Program-made: the position numbers and the translations under genes
Notes under the pieces: model-generated
Databases searched by the model: none
Seen by the model: only the letters and a program-made list of their open reading frames with translations
What the model was told of the DNA's origin: nothing
Shown: positions 40,043 through 48,123 of the stretch, piece by piece
Layout: each line of letters starts with the position of its first letter
How positions within the stretch are numbered: position 1 is the first letter of the stretch
Assembly: GCA_913062645.1 (NCBI GenBank)
Contig: CAJXVW010000002.1
Location: 365,433-429,432, forward strand
DNA: 64,000 bases
Direction of reading: 5' to 3'
From: an uncultured Mycoplasmatota bacterium
Lineage (GTDB): Bacteria; Bacillota_I; Bacilli_A; Izemoplasmatales; Izemoplasmataceae

Positions 40043-40125
40043 ATTCCCCTTATGATTATGATGCTGTTTTACTTATCACCATTATATCATAATTGTCAAA
40101 GAGATATGGTTATTTTTTTATTAAA

Positions 40126-40749
40126 TCATTCAATCAGAAACTGATTGACACAGCGCGCCAGATATTGCACCTGATTGCGATTGTATTCGATGTGCTTGGG
40201 TTTGCTGATCTTGTAATCCTGTTCAAACATACCAATGAAACCGTACAGACGAATCGTTTTGTCCTGAATGTAATTGCTCATGAGTTCCTTGTAGCACAGC
40301 AGTTCTGAAAACTTACGTTCCCAAGTCGGTCTCAGCTTTTCAAACGTATTCACCATGCGATATTCGATCAACAGCATCTTGTCACGATATAGCAAGATGT
40401 AATCGACTCTCATTTTTTTGGACATGCGAATCATGTATTCACATGAGATCTCAAGTTCATCAAAAGCGTCGTAATCCATGGTTCGCTCCAGTTCATCGAG
40501 CAATCGTTTCATCAATACCATGTTGTCTAGCCATGATACAATCTCCGGCAAAGACACTTGTCGATGATAGAAGTTCTTCTCTCGGAACAGATCACGTAAT
40601 TTCCGTGTGTAGGACCTTCCTTCAATGGCCTTGCCGCGATCGTTGTTGCTGCCCGATTGCAATCGCCATCCATTGTAAATATCCAGTTCTGTCAAGTACT
40701 CGCGAAAGTCATCCGGTTTGTCAAAATAAAGTAGTGAGTCGGTTTTCAT
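40126..40749 (-). CDS. Hypothetical protein with a possible PD-(D/E)XK nuclease core
   Basis: 207 residues, soluble, rich in Tyr, Arg and Leu. The stretch R-V-D-Y-I-L-L-Y then M-L-L-I-E-Y-R resembles the D-(x)n-E-x-K beta-hairpin of restriction-like nucleases, with Arg replacing Lys. No known family name is recognised. Neighbours do not suggest a defence role. The gene has a sensible ATG start after AGGTGA. Confidence 0.6.
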   Translation of the reverse strand: MKTDSLLYFDKPDDFREYLTELDIYNGWRLQSGSNNDRGKAIEGRSYTRKLRDLFREKNFYHRQVSLPEIVSWLDNMVLMKRLLDELERTMDYDAFDELEISCEYMIRMSKKMRVDYILLYRDKMLLIEYRMVNTFEKLRPTWERKFSELLCYKELMSNYIQDKTIRLYGFIGMFEQDYKISKPKHIEYNRNQVQYLARCVNQFLIE

Positions 40750-40853
40750 GAAATCACCTCATATGTATAATATGGATAACCTAGTAATTTTTCTTACATT
40801 TTTTTCTTTGGATTCCATCTTTTTTGATATAATGAAGATACAGGGGTGATACA

Positions 40854-41045
40854 ATGGCAAAAGACAGTAAATTTTTCAACTGCTCACAAGACCATGAAGT
40901 GGAGTATCTGGCAAGCAAATTCGTTGGCGACAAAAAAGAAATCATCGCCAAAATCAAAGAACTGTGCAAAGCCGGAAAAATCAAGTACTCGACTCACCAA
41001 GAAGCTGAGCAAGCACTCATTGATGCAGGTTACACCAAAAAATAA
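40854..41045 (+). CDS. Small hypothetical protein, 63 residues
   Basis: Basic, helical protein beginning MAKDSKFFNCSQDHE, with a repeated K-K-E-I-I-A-K-I-K-E-L-C-K-A-G-K-I-K segment and an A-L-I-D-A-G-Y end. AGGGGTGA ribosome site and TATAAT upstream, and its own terminator. No family recognised. Confidence 0.75.
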   Translation: MAKDSKFFNCSQDHEVEYLASKFVGDKKEIIAKIKELCKAGKIKYSTHQEAEQALIDAGYTKK

Positions 41046-41072
41046 GATGCCCAAACGGCATCTTATTTTTTT
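41040..41072 (+). terminator. Terminator of the 63-residue ORF
   Basis: Stem AAATAAGATGCC / GGCATCTTATTT with a 5-base loop followed by T residues. Confidence 0.88.
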
Positions 41073-41134
41073 ATCCCTTCGAAACGCAATGGTCCTTCCA
41101 ATCAGAAATCAGGTTCAATCACTTGAAAAGCGGC

Positions 41135-41162
41135 GAAAAAAAAGACGCCTGGGCAGGCGACT
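41135..41162 (-). terminator. Terminator of the tRNA operon
   Basis: On the minus strand CGCCT / AGGCG with a 4-base loop and a tail of eight T, just after tRNA-Phe. Confidence 0.8.
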
Positions 41163-41179
41163 TCATTTAATGCCACGAG

Positions 41180-41255
<76 letters not shown>

Positions 41256-41260
41256 AAAAG

Positions 41261-41336
41261 TGGCGGTCCAGACGGGACTTGAACCCGCGATCTCCGGTGT
41301 GACAGACCGGCATGTTAACCACTACACCACTGGACC
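41261..41336 (-). tRNA. tRNA-Asp (GTC)
   Basis: 76 bases with CCA. Anticodon loop CTGTCAC between CCGGT and ACCGG. Acceptor GGTCCAG with CTGGACC. Confidence 0.96.
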
Positions 41337-41337
41337 G

Positions 41338-41414
41338 TGGTTGCGGGGGAAGGATTTGAACCTACGACCTTTGGGTTATGAGCCCAATGAGCTACCAGAC
41401 TGCTCCACCCCGCG
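41338..41414 (-). tRNA. tRNA-fMet (CAT), initiator
   Basis: 77 bases with CCA. Starts CGCGGGG, with the first C not paired to the A at position 72, the initiator feature; anticodon CAT. Confidence 0.94.
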
Positions 41415-41451
41415 ATATGGGTAATGCTTTGAGACAACATAAGAAAGATTT

Positions 41452-41544
41452 TGGCGGAGGAAGAGGGATTCGAACCCCCGCGACGCTCGCGCGCCCTGTC
41501 GGTTTTCAAGACCGATCCCTTCAGCCGGACTTGGGTATTCCTCC
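41452..41544 (-). tRNA. tRNA-Ser (TGA)
   Basis: 93 bases with a long variable arm and CCA. Anticodon loop CTTGAAA gives TGA. Confidence 0.95.
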
Positions 41545-41559
41545 GAATGTAGTTTACTT

Positions 41560-41637
41560 TGGTGGACCCGGCAGGATTCGAACCTGCGACCTACCGGTTA
41601 TGAGCCGGGAGCTCTAACCAGACTGAGCTACGGGTCC
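41560..41637 (-). tRNA. tRNA-Ile2 (CAT, read as lysidine-modified)
   Basis: 78 bases with CCA. The anticodon is CAT, but the body (GGACCCG acceptor and GGCTCATAACC stem-loop) resembles tRNA-Ile2 rather than elongator Met, which is the next gene. C34 would be modified by TilS to read AUA. Confidence 0.78.
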
Positions 41638-41644
41638 ATAACAA

Positions 41645-41721
41645 TGGTAGCGGCGGAGGGAGTCGAACCCACGACCTTTCGGGTATGAACCGAATGCTCT
41701 AGCCAGCTGAGCTACACCGCC
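41645..41721 (-). tRNA. tRNA-Met (CAT), elongator
   Basis: 77 bases with CCA. GGCGGTGTAGCTCAGCTGGC start and GGTTCATACCC anticodon stem-loop match Firmicute elongator tRNA-Met. Confidence 0.88.
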
Positions 41722-41825
41722 ATGTATGTTCTTTGGTGGTGCCGGATTGGTTCTGATTGGTGTGTTTCAGTCCCATCGAGCGAGCCACTATATGAAGATG
41801 AAAACTACATTATTGTTGATTTGCG
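41722..41825 (-). other. Gap with a possible tRNA 3' remnant
   Basis: The 104 bases between tRNA-Leu and tRNA-Met hold, on the minus strand, a CCGGCACCACCA end like that of a tRNA, but no T-arm or anticodon arm that folds. It could be the remains of a deleted tRNA or just spacer. Confidence 0.25.
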
Positions 41826-41912
41826 TGGTACCTAGGGCCGGAGTCGAACCGGCACGGTATTTCTACCATTGGATTTTAAGTCCAACGCGTCTACCAATTC
41901 CGCCACCCAGGC
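41826..41912 (-). tRNA. tRNA-Leu (TAA)
   Basis: 87 bases with long variable arm and CCA. Anticodon loop CTTAAAA gives TAA. Confidence 0.95.
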
Positions 41913-41915
41913 AAG

Positions 41916-41991
41916 TGGTGACCCGCAAAGGATTCGAACCTTTGACCCTCTGATTAAAAGTCAGATGCTCTACCGACTGAGCTAGCGGGTC
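41916..41991 (-). tRNA. tRNA-Lys (TTT)
   Basis: 76 bases with CCA. Anticodon loop CTTTTAA; acceptor GACCCGC / GCGGGTC. Confidence 0.96.
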
Positions 41992-42022
41992 GAATGGGTA
42001 ATTGCATGGCTCTATAGATAAG

Positions 42023-42098
<76 letters not shown>

Positions 42099-42101
42099 AA
42101 A

Positions 42102-42177
42102 TGGTGGAGATTACTGGGCTCGAACCAGTGACCCCCTGCTTGTAAGGCAGGTGCTCTCCCAACTGAGCTAAACCTCC
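42102..42177 (-). tRNA. tRNA-Val (TAC)
   Basis: 76 bases with CCA. Anticodon loop CTTACAA between CCTGC and GCAGG. Confidence 0.96.
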
Positions 42178-42181
42178 ATAT

Positions 42182-42257
42182 TGGTGGAGCCTAGCGGACT
42201 CGAACCGCTGACCCTCTGCGTGCAAGGCAGATGCTCTCCCAGCTGAGCTAAGGCCCC
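42182..42257 (-). tRNA. tRNA-Ala (TGC)
   Basis: 76 bases with CCA. Anticodon loop CTTGCAC; acceptor stem begins GGGGCCT. Confidence 0.95.
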
Positions 42258-42300
42258 ATGGCAATTGCATCCCGGAGATGCATCTAACGCAAAAACTTTA

Positions 42301-42377
<77 letters not shown>

Positions 42378-42406
42378 CCCATCAAAAAGTCACAAGTGCG
42401 TTATTT

Positions 42407-42435
42407 ATTCTACTATTTAATTCTATTTATGTCAA
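42407..42435 (-). promoter_or_regulatory. Promoter of the tRNA-Ile to tRNA-Phe operon
   Basis: Consensus TTGACA and TAGAAT on the minus strand with 17-base spacing, in the 96-base gap between tRNA-Gln and tRNA-Ile. Confidence 0.8.
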
Positions 42436-42473
42436 CCTATAAAACTCTTTTTCTATGAGGCTAACAAGAGATG

Positions 42474-42548
42474 TGGCTGGGCTAGATGGATTCGAACCAT
42501 CGATCCCGGAGTCAAAGTCCGGTGCCTTAACCGCTTGGCCATAGCCCA
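42474..42548 (-). tRNA. tRNA-Gln (TTG)
   Basis: 75 bases with CCA. Anticodon loop CTTTGAC gives TTG; acceptor TGGGCTA / TAGCCCA. Confidence 0.95.
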
Positions 42549-42551
42549 AGA

Positions 42552-42636
42552 TGGTGGGAGGGGACGGATTTGAACCGCCGAACCCGGAGGGAGCAGATTT
42601 ACAGTCTGCCGCGTTTAACCACTTCGCTACCCGCCC
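42552..42636 (-). tRNA. tRNA-Tyr (GTA)
   Basis: 85 bases with a long variable arm and CCA. Anticodon loop CTGTAAA gives GTA. Confidence 0.95.
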
Positions 42637-42681
42637 AAACATGCAGATATTATTTTATAATATCCCCCGGAAAAAAGCAAG

Positions 42682-42966
42682 TTATTTTTTCGCCGGGTAT
42701 TTCACTGCATTTTTCGCCAGTTTTTCCTTAATGATCTTTTCAATATCGAACCCGAGATCGTGTGCCATGGCGATTGCATATATAATAACATCTGCAATCT
42801 CTTCCTTGACATTCTCGATGTTTGCGTGATCCGGTCCCCATTGGTAGTTCTCAAGAAGTTCGGCCGCCTCAATGATGATTGATTTCGCAAGATTTTCCGG
42901 TTTGTCGTTGCTTTGCCAACCCCGATCATCGCGAAACTTCATGATTTCTTCGACTAATTTACGCAT
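42682..42966 (-). CDS. MazG-like nucleotide pyrophosphohydrolase
   Basis: 94 residues. The all-alpha NTP-pyrophosphatase core is recognised by E-A-A-E-L-L-E and later E-E-I-A-D-V-I-I-Y, the E-x-x-E and E-x-x-D metal-binding pairs of MazG / dCTP pyrophosphatase proteins. Cleans non-canonical or excess (d)NTPs. Confidence 0.88.
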   Translation of the reverse strand: MRKLVEEIMKFRDDRGWQSNDKPENLAKSIIIEAAELLENYQWGPDHANIENVKEEIADVIIYAIAMAHDLGFDIEKIIKEKLAKNAVKYPAKK

Positions 42967-42983
42967 CGTATCATCTCCATTCT

Positions 42984-43175
42984 CTACTCGTCCTCACTCA
43001 TGATGCGTTTGATACGTTTATACAAAGTGGGGCGATCAATCATGACGATTCGATCGCACCCCATGCATTGCAGTTTGACATCCGCACCGGTACGAATCAC
43101 TTTCCATTTGTTCGCACCGCACGGGTGTTGCTTCTTTAATACCAGGATGTCCCCGATATCAATTGTCTTTTGCAT
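42984..43175 (-). CDS. DUF951 family protein
   Basis: 63 residues with the family pattern I-G-D-I-L-V-L-K-K-Q-H-P-C-G, W-K-V-I-R-T-G-A-D-V and a later C-M-G-C. The three cysteines and histidine may hold a metal. Overlaps the end of mscS, an arrangement frequent beside parB in Firmicutes. Confidence 0.9.
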   Translation of the reverse strand: MQKTIDIGDILVLKKQHPCGANKWKVIRTGADVKLQCMGCDRIVMIDRPTLYKRIKRIMSEDE

Positions 43176-44007
43176 TGTGAACCACTACTTGCGGGAACGG
43201 AATTTCGATGTCGTGTTTATTGAGATAGATTACCAGATCACGACGGATGTCTCGCTCGACTTGGAAATGCTGCATCGCTTTGGTCTTAGCGATGATCCGC
43301 ATGTTGATCGACGAGTCCGCCAGTTCCGTCACGCCGAGAAAACTAGGCCATTCGGTGATGTTTTCATACTTGTTGTTGGTTTCTTCCAAAAACGCCGGCA
43401 TCAGTTCCGTCAACCGCATCAAATCAGTATCGTAAGCAACACCAAAATCAACGATGGCGATGCTGTTGTTGCGAGAGAAGTTGATCAAACTGCCGATGTT
43501 CCCATTGTTGACGATGAGACGTTCACCTTTCCAGTTCTCAATGACGGTCGTACGCAAGCCGATTGTCAAAACAGTTCCTTTGAAGCCGTTCACTTCGACG
43601 ACTTCACCAACTTCGAACTCACTGTCGAAGATGATGAAGAAGCCGCTCATGAAATCACGCACGATTTCCTGTGCACCAAAACCGATTGCCAAACCGACAA
43701 CCCCAGCCGATGCAATGAACGGTGTCAGATCGACACCAAGATTCGACAGGACGACCATCAAAACGATGAACCAGACAAGATAGCGCACCAGACTTCGCAA
43801 GAGATTCGCAACCGTAAGGGCCTTGGGTCCTTTTTTCTTGACGCGCAGTATCTTGAAAATCACGAATTTGCTGATGCGATTGGTCACGATACCGATTAGA
43901 ATCCACAACGCAACATTCACGATGATCAGTATCAAATCGGAGAGATTCGCATTGAGATTCAGCGTTTCATTCAAAAATGTATAGATGATTTCTCCTAGTC
44001 CGTTCAC
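43159..44007 (-). CDS. Small-conductance mechanosensitive channel (MscS family)
   Basis: 282 residues. Three transmembrane helices; the pore-lining helix has A-S-A-G-V-V-G-L-A-I-G-F-G-A-Q, followed by the MscS beta domain with F-E-V-G-E-V-V-E-V and an alpha/beta C-terminus. Opens under membrane tension to release osmolytes. Overlaps parB by 4 bases. Confidence 0.94.
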   Translation of the reverse strand: MNGLGEIIYTFLNETLNLNANLSDLILIIVNVALWILIGIVTNRISKFVIFKILRVKKKGPKALTVANLLRSLVRYLVWFIVLMVVLSNLGVDLTPFIASAGVVGLAIGFGAQEIVRDFMSGFFIIFDSEFEVGEVVEVNGFKGTVLTIGLRTTVIENWKGERLIVNNGNIGSLINFSRNNSIAIVDFGVAYDTDLMRLTELMPAFLEETNNKYENITEWPSFLGVTELADSSINMRIIAKTKAMQHFQVERDIRRDLVIYLNKHDIEIPFPQVVVHNAKDN

Positions 44008-44846
44008 TTTTTACTACCTCCCGTGATTAGTTCGATGATGCGGTCCAGTTCTTCCTTATTGTCAAAGGGAAACACCAGCTGTGCTTTGCCAAGTTTGAAC
44101 TTGACATCGCTAGAAATACCTTGGCTGAGCATTTCCTTTTTCGTTTGCAGATATTCTTTGCTGATCGTTGTGGTCTTCGTGTTGATGTTGCGGATGATCC
44201 GCTCGATGTCGCGCACCGTAAGGTCCTCGGCAATGATCCGATCATGCAATGTCAGACAAAGCTGATGATCGCGAATCTTGCTGAGTGCCCGGGCATGTCC
44301 CATTGAGACGGTCCCTTGATTCACACTTTGTATGACGGTCGCCGGCAGGTTCAACAACCCGATTATGTTCGTGACATAGACACGGCTCTTACCAATCTTT
44401 TTGGCCAACTCGGCGTGGGTGATGCCGAGGTCAAACAATGCTTTCTGGAAGGCGATTGCTTCTTCAATCGGGGTGAGATCTTCGCGCTGCAGATTCTCGA
44501 GGATCGCCAGTTCGGACAAGTAAATCGAGTTGTAGTCACGAACAATCGCCGGTACCGTCTTCAGTCCAGCCAGCTCCGCTGCTTTGACACGTCGTTCGCC
44601 TGCCACCAGCATATAACCGTTGCTGACGGGTTTGAGGATGACTGGTTGGAACACGCCATGCTCACGAATCGATTGTGCCAATTCGTTCAGACTCTGTTCG
44701 TCGAAGATCGTGCGTGGCTGATTTGGATTCGGTCGAATTTGGCCAAGCTCGACTTCCATGACTTCTTCATTGTCATTGAACTCGGTCTTGTTTTCCTCTG
44801 CCAGTTCGGCAAAGCCGCGACCCAGTTTGTCTTTAGACTCGTTCAT
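44004..44846 (-). CDS. parB: ParB/Spo0J chromosome partitioning protein
   Basis: 280 residues. N-terminal CTPase domain with P-N-P-N-Q-P-R and G-E-R-R-V-K-A-A; then L-E-N-L-Q-R-E-D-L-T-P-I-E-E-A; helix-turn-helix near 130-155 (T-H-A-E-L-A-K-K-I-G-K-S-R-V-Y-V). Binds parS sites and loads condensin. No confident parS site was found by eye in the window. Confidence 0.95.
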   Translation of the reverse strand: MNESKDKLGRGFAELAEENKTEFNDNEEVMEVELGQIRPNPNQPRTIFDEQSLNELAQSIREHGVFQPVILKPVSNGYMLVAGERRVKAAELAGLKTVPAIVRDYNSIYLSELAILENLQREDLTPIEEAIAFQKALFDLGITHAELAKKIGKSRVYVTNIIGLLNLPATVIQSVNQGTVSMGHARALSKIRDHQLCLTLHDRIIAEDLTVRDIERIIRNINTKTTTISKEYLQTKKEMLSQGISSDVKFKLGKAQLVFPFDNKEELDRIIELITGGSKK

Positions 44847-45612
44847 TGATTTCCACCATTTCCTTTGCCAGGTTTTGGTAACTGAGCGATCCCTTGGAGC
44901 GTGGCGAATATTCGGTCACCGGCAGACCATGAGACGGCGCGACTGAGACCTTTACATTGCGCGGGATGATCGTCTTGAAGACTTTCTCCTTGAAGTACGT
45001 GCGGACTTCGTTGATGACTTCATACCCGATGTTGCTGCGAGTGTCAAGCATCGTCAACAACACACCTTCGATGGTGAGTGTCCGTTGGTTGTACTTCTGC
45101 TTGTTCTGAATCATGCGGATCGTGTTCAACAACTGCGTCAGCCCGTCCAGCGCGAGAAACTCGCATTGGACCGGAATGAGAACACTGTCCGATGCCGTCA
45201 GGGCGTTGATCGTGACGATGCCCAGCGACGGCGGACAATCGATGATGATGAAGTCGTAATCATCACGGACCCGTTCGAGCGCGTTCGACAATATGAAGTC
45301 CTTGTTGTCGTGGGCGATCAGATTGTCCTCGATGTGCCCTAGTTCATAACGCGCAGGAAGGATGTCGACATCAACACTTTCGACTTTCAGAATGATGTTT
45401 TCAATGCTCGTATTCTCATTGAAAATGTCGGCCACGGTATGGATCAGGTTGGCGCGATTGATCCCCATGTAGGTCGTCGCGTTGGCCTGGTGGTCGACAT
45501 CTACCAATAACACTTTCTTGCCCAAATAAGACAGTGAACTGGCAAGATTGACGCTCGTCGTCGTCTTGCCGACACCACCCTTTTGGTTGGTTACAGCTAA
45601 TATTTTACCCAT
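44833..45612 (-). CDS. parA: ParA/Soj chromosome partitioning ATPase
   Basis: 259 residues. Deviant Walker A K-G-G-V-G-K-T-T near the start, D-V-D-H-Q-A-N Walker A' region and D-C-P-P-S-L-G Walker B. Overlaps parB by 14 bases. Acts with ParB in segregation and control of initiation. Confidence 0.96.
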   Translation of the reverse strand: MGKILAVTNQKGGVGKTTTSVNLASSLSYLGKKVLLVDVDHQANATTYMGINRANLIHTVADIFNENTSIENIILKVESVDVDILPARYELGHIEDNLIAHDNKDFILSNALERVRDDYDFIIIDCPPSLGIVTINALTASDSVLIPVQCEFLALDGLTQLLNTIRMIQNKQKYNQRTLTIEGVLLTMLDTRSNIGYEVINEVRTYFKEKVFKTIIPRNVKVSVAPSHGLPVTEYSPRSKGSLSYQNLAKEMVEINERV

Positions 45613-45652
45613 ATGATACCCACCTCATAGGCTGTTTGAAGCAAATGAAAAG

Positions 45653-45729
45653 TATATATATTTTATCATATATATACCCCATTTAACATATCAATCACCG
45701 GAAAGTTTTCCACAAATTTTTGTGGATAT
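45653..45729. promoter_or_regulatory. AT-rich dyad and paired DnaA-box-like sequences before parA
   Basis: The parA leader has an A/T dyad (eight bases TATATATA repeated about eight bases apart) and, at 45706-45729, TTTTCCACA facing TGTGGATAT, two near matches to the DnaA box TTATCCACA in opposite orientation. Together they also form a TCCACAAA / TTTGTGGA hairpin. Confidence 0.35.
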
Positions 45730-45730
45730 G

Positions 45731-46912
45731 TTACAGGTGCTCGCGGAATAAATCCTCGTTGTCAAGGTAGAAGTTCACCTGTTCGTATGAGATGAACTCA
45801 CGAAACTCCTTGGACAGGAACAACTCGGTAATCTGTTCGTGCGTCAAGGTATCTTTGATGTTGCCCCATTTGTCGAACTGGGTCACTTCGGTCTTCAGAT
45901 AACGATAGAGAATCGCCAGTGACAAGAGTTTGTCAATACGGTCATGAAGGAGTTCGTCCAGATTGTAATTGTATCGATTTTCTTCGTACGCATCACTCGG
46001 TTTGAACAACGTCGCGAAATCAAACAGGATCGACGTCAGCTCGCTGCGGCGATCGAGCAAGTATTTTTCGAGTTGTAGTGCGTAACGACGTGCGGTGACC
46101 GAAGCGTTCTTGTTGCCGACGATCTCCTCGATCTCCTGACCATGCAGGAAGAAGTAATACTCCACGACTTCGGTGATCTTGGCGGCGTCTTCTTCGAAGA
46201 ACTCGTTGATGAAGATGCACAATTCACCAATTGTCTGTTGGAATTTGTTGTCGCGATAGAGCGGTGTTTCATCGTGCTCTTCGAGCATCTCCATCAAATG
46301 GCGCTGGCTGAAGTCCTGATAGCGGCCGAGGATCTTGTTCATCCGCACCCATTCGTTGTTCATCTTTTCATAGATGTTGTCGGAAATGAGGAACTGAATG
46401 AGGAAGACGACATAGAATCCGGCAAGGATGATGATGTAGGTCTGCATCGAGACATCGGCGTTGATCGAGTTGGTGCCGATGATCGAGCCGCCCTTGTCGA
46501 TGATGTACCAGATGCCGTAGCCGGCGGTCGCACCGCCATACAGCAGATAGGTGACGATGTCCTGGTAGAAGATGACGACCGTGAGGGTTACGAAGAACAT
46601 GATGTAACCATAGAAGTGATTCGTTGTTGACGTGTAATACAGTGTCAGAATGATGATTGTGATGATCGAGGTGTGCATCGCGAAGCGGTTGAAGTTGACA
46701 ATCGTGAACAAAATCGTCAAAACGATCAACAGCGCCAGTGCAAGCGGGATGAACACGTCGATGTCGACGGTGAATTGGTTGATGCTGGAAATGGGAATGG
46801 TAAGCAAAATGAAAATGGTCTGAAACAGCGTAACGATCGCAACCTTGAGTCGAAGCACCTCACTGAAGGTCAGGAACTCGCTGTTGCGGATGCGCTCAAC
46901 GATGCGGTTCAT
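45731..46912 (-). CDS. Polytopic membrane protein of unknown function, first of a related pair
   Basis: 393 residues. Six hydrophobic segments fill residues about 20-190, then a long cytoplasmic, mainly helical, acidic domain (about 195-393) that includes R-R-Y-A-L-Q-L-E-K-Y-L-L-D. No family is recognised. Its end F-Y-L-D-N-E-D-L-F resembles the end of the upstream neighbour, D-V-Y-L-N-N-N-E-V-F, so the two are probably divergent paralogues. They sit between rsmG and parA, positioned as an operon. Confidence 0.75.
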   Translation of the reverse strand: MNRIVERIRNSEFLTFSEVLRLKVAIVTLFQTIFILLTIPISSINQFTVDIDVFIPLALALLIVLTILFTIVNFNRFAMHTSIITIIILTLYYTSTTNHFYGYIMFFVTLTVVIFYQDIVTYLLYGGATAGYGIWYIIDKGGSIIGTNSINADVSMQTYIIILAGFYVVFLIQFLISDNIYEKMNNEWVRMNKILGRYQDFSQRHLMEMLEEHDETPLYRDNKFQQTIGELCIFINEFFEEDAAKITEVVEYYFFLHGQEIEEIVGNKNASVTARRYALQLEKYLLDRRSELTSILFDFATLFKPSDAYEENRYNYNLDELLHDRIDKLLSLAILYRYLKTEVTQFDKWGNIKDTLTHEQITELFLSKEFREFISYEQVNFYLDNEDLFREHL

Positions 46913-48107
46913 AGTTCCATTCCTCCTTCAACAGATCGCTGACGACGGTGTCGAACACCTCGTTGTTGTTGAGGTAGACGTCAATCACATCACGATCGAT
47001 CAGATAGAAGTATTCCGAATACTGCAGCATGTCCTTGATCTGGTCCTCGTCCATCTCCTTGAGATAGGGTTTGTCGGTCTTGAGCATCACGTAAAATACA
47101 ACGAACGCAATGATCTTGACGTAGGTGTCGTCGGTTGTATGTTTGAATGACTTAAACTGCGACTCGGAGAAGATCTCCTTGCGACTGACTTCGATGTCCT
47201 TGGTTTTGCTCGCCTTGATGCCAATGTTGCGCATTTTGGTGTTGACGGCGAGCTCCATGTTCTTGATTTCATTGATCTGTTCGATGGTGTATTCCGGATA
47301 CTTTTCCAACAGATCCCCGATGTTGGTTTTCTTGAGATCCCGCAACAACTGGATTTTGCGAGCGAAGACATTCTCGATGCCGATTTTCTTTGACAACTCG
47401 GAGCTGAATCGTTCCAACGCCTTGTAGTAGGATTCACTGTTGAGTTTCTGTTTGGTCCGGATGTGTTCGATCTCCATCAGCAGATCCATGTTGCGAACTT
47501 CCGACTCCTTGATTTGCGCAAGGTGGTTGTAGAAGAAGGATTTTCGTTTGATGAGGATGTAGGACGACAATGTGAGAAGCATGACGAACAACAGCAAAAA
47601 GATGATGATGAACATGTTCTGAATGGCCGTATTGCCAGGTATGGAAAAGATTTGATCAAAACTCAGTGCGAGCAGGAACCCGCTGATGAACAGCGAGAAG
47701 TTGCTGATCAGCATGACCTTGTTTTCCTGATAGATCGACGTGATCGCATAGGCCAGAAACAGTGACGTGAAGATGCTTGGCGTCTGGAACAGAATGATCA
47801 GCGTCGTGGCGATGATGTATTCACCGATGGTGGTGACGTACATCGCCAATTTGAGGTTGTTGTACAGATCATCGGCCAGGGCGTAAAGACCAACGTTGAT
47901 GAGCAACAGCATCAGGAACATGAAGGACACGCCGAAGATGGTGCGTGACTCGACGTCCAAACGGAATAAGAAAAACGCCACGACAACCGCAAACACGACG
48001 TTGAGCACGTTGACAACGAGGGTTTTGGTTTTGATGTGGCGCAACTCCAGACTTTCCTTGTAGATTTCGAGTTGCTTGTACTTGTACTGTTCGTTGATCT
48101 GTCTCAT
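46896..48107 (-). CDS. Polytopic membrane protein of unknown function, second of a related pair
   Basis: About 403 residues. Six hydrophobic segments in residues about 25-190 and a helical cytoplasmic domain of about 200 residues. ATG at 48107 follows AAGGA at reasonable spacing; a GTG nine bases earlier is possible. It overlaps the downstream neighbour by 17 bases. Topology and size match that neighbour; see there. Confidence 0.75.
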   Translation of the reverse strand: MRQINEQYKYKQLEIYKESLELRHIKTKTLVVNVLNVVFAVVVAFFLFRLDVESRTIFGVSFMFLMLLLINVGLYALADDLYNNLKLAMYVTTIGEYIIATTLIILFQTPSIFTSLFLAYAITSIYQENKVMLISNFSLFISGFLLALSFDQIFSIPGNTAIQNMFIIIFLLLFVMLLTLSSYILIKRKSFFYNHLAQIKESEVRNMDLLMEIEHIRTKQKLNSESYYKALERFSSELSKKIGIENVFARKIQLLRDLKKTNIGDLLEKYPEYTIEQINEIKNMELAVNTKMRNIGIKASKTKDIEVSRKEIFSESQFKSFKHTTDDTYVKIIAFVVFYVMLKTDKPYLKEMDEDQIKDMLQYSEYFYLIDRDVIDVYLNNNEVFDTVVSDLLKEEWNYEPHR

Positions 48108-48123
48108 GCAAGGCACATCCTTG

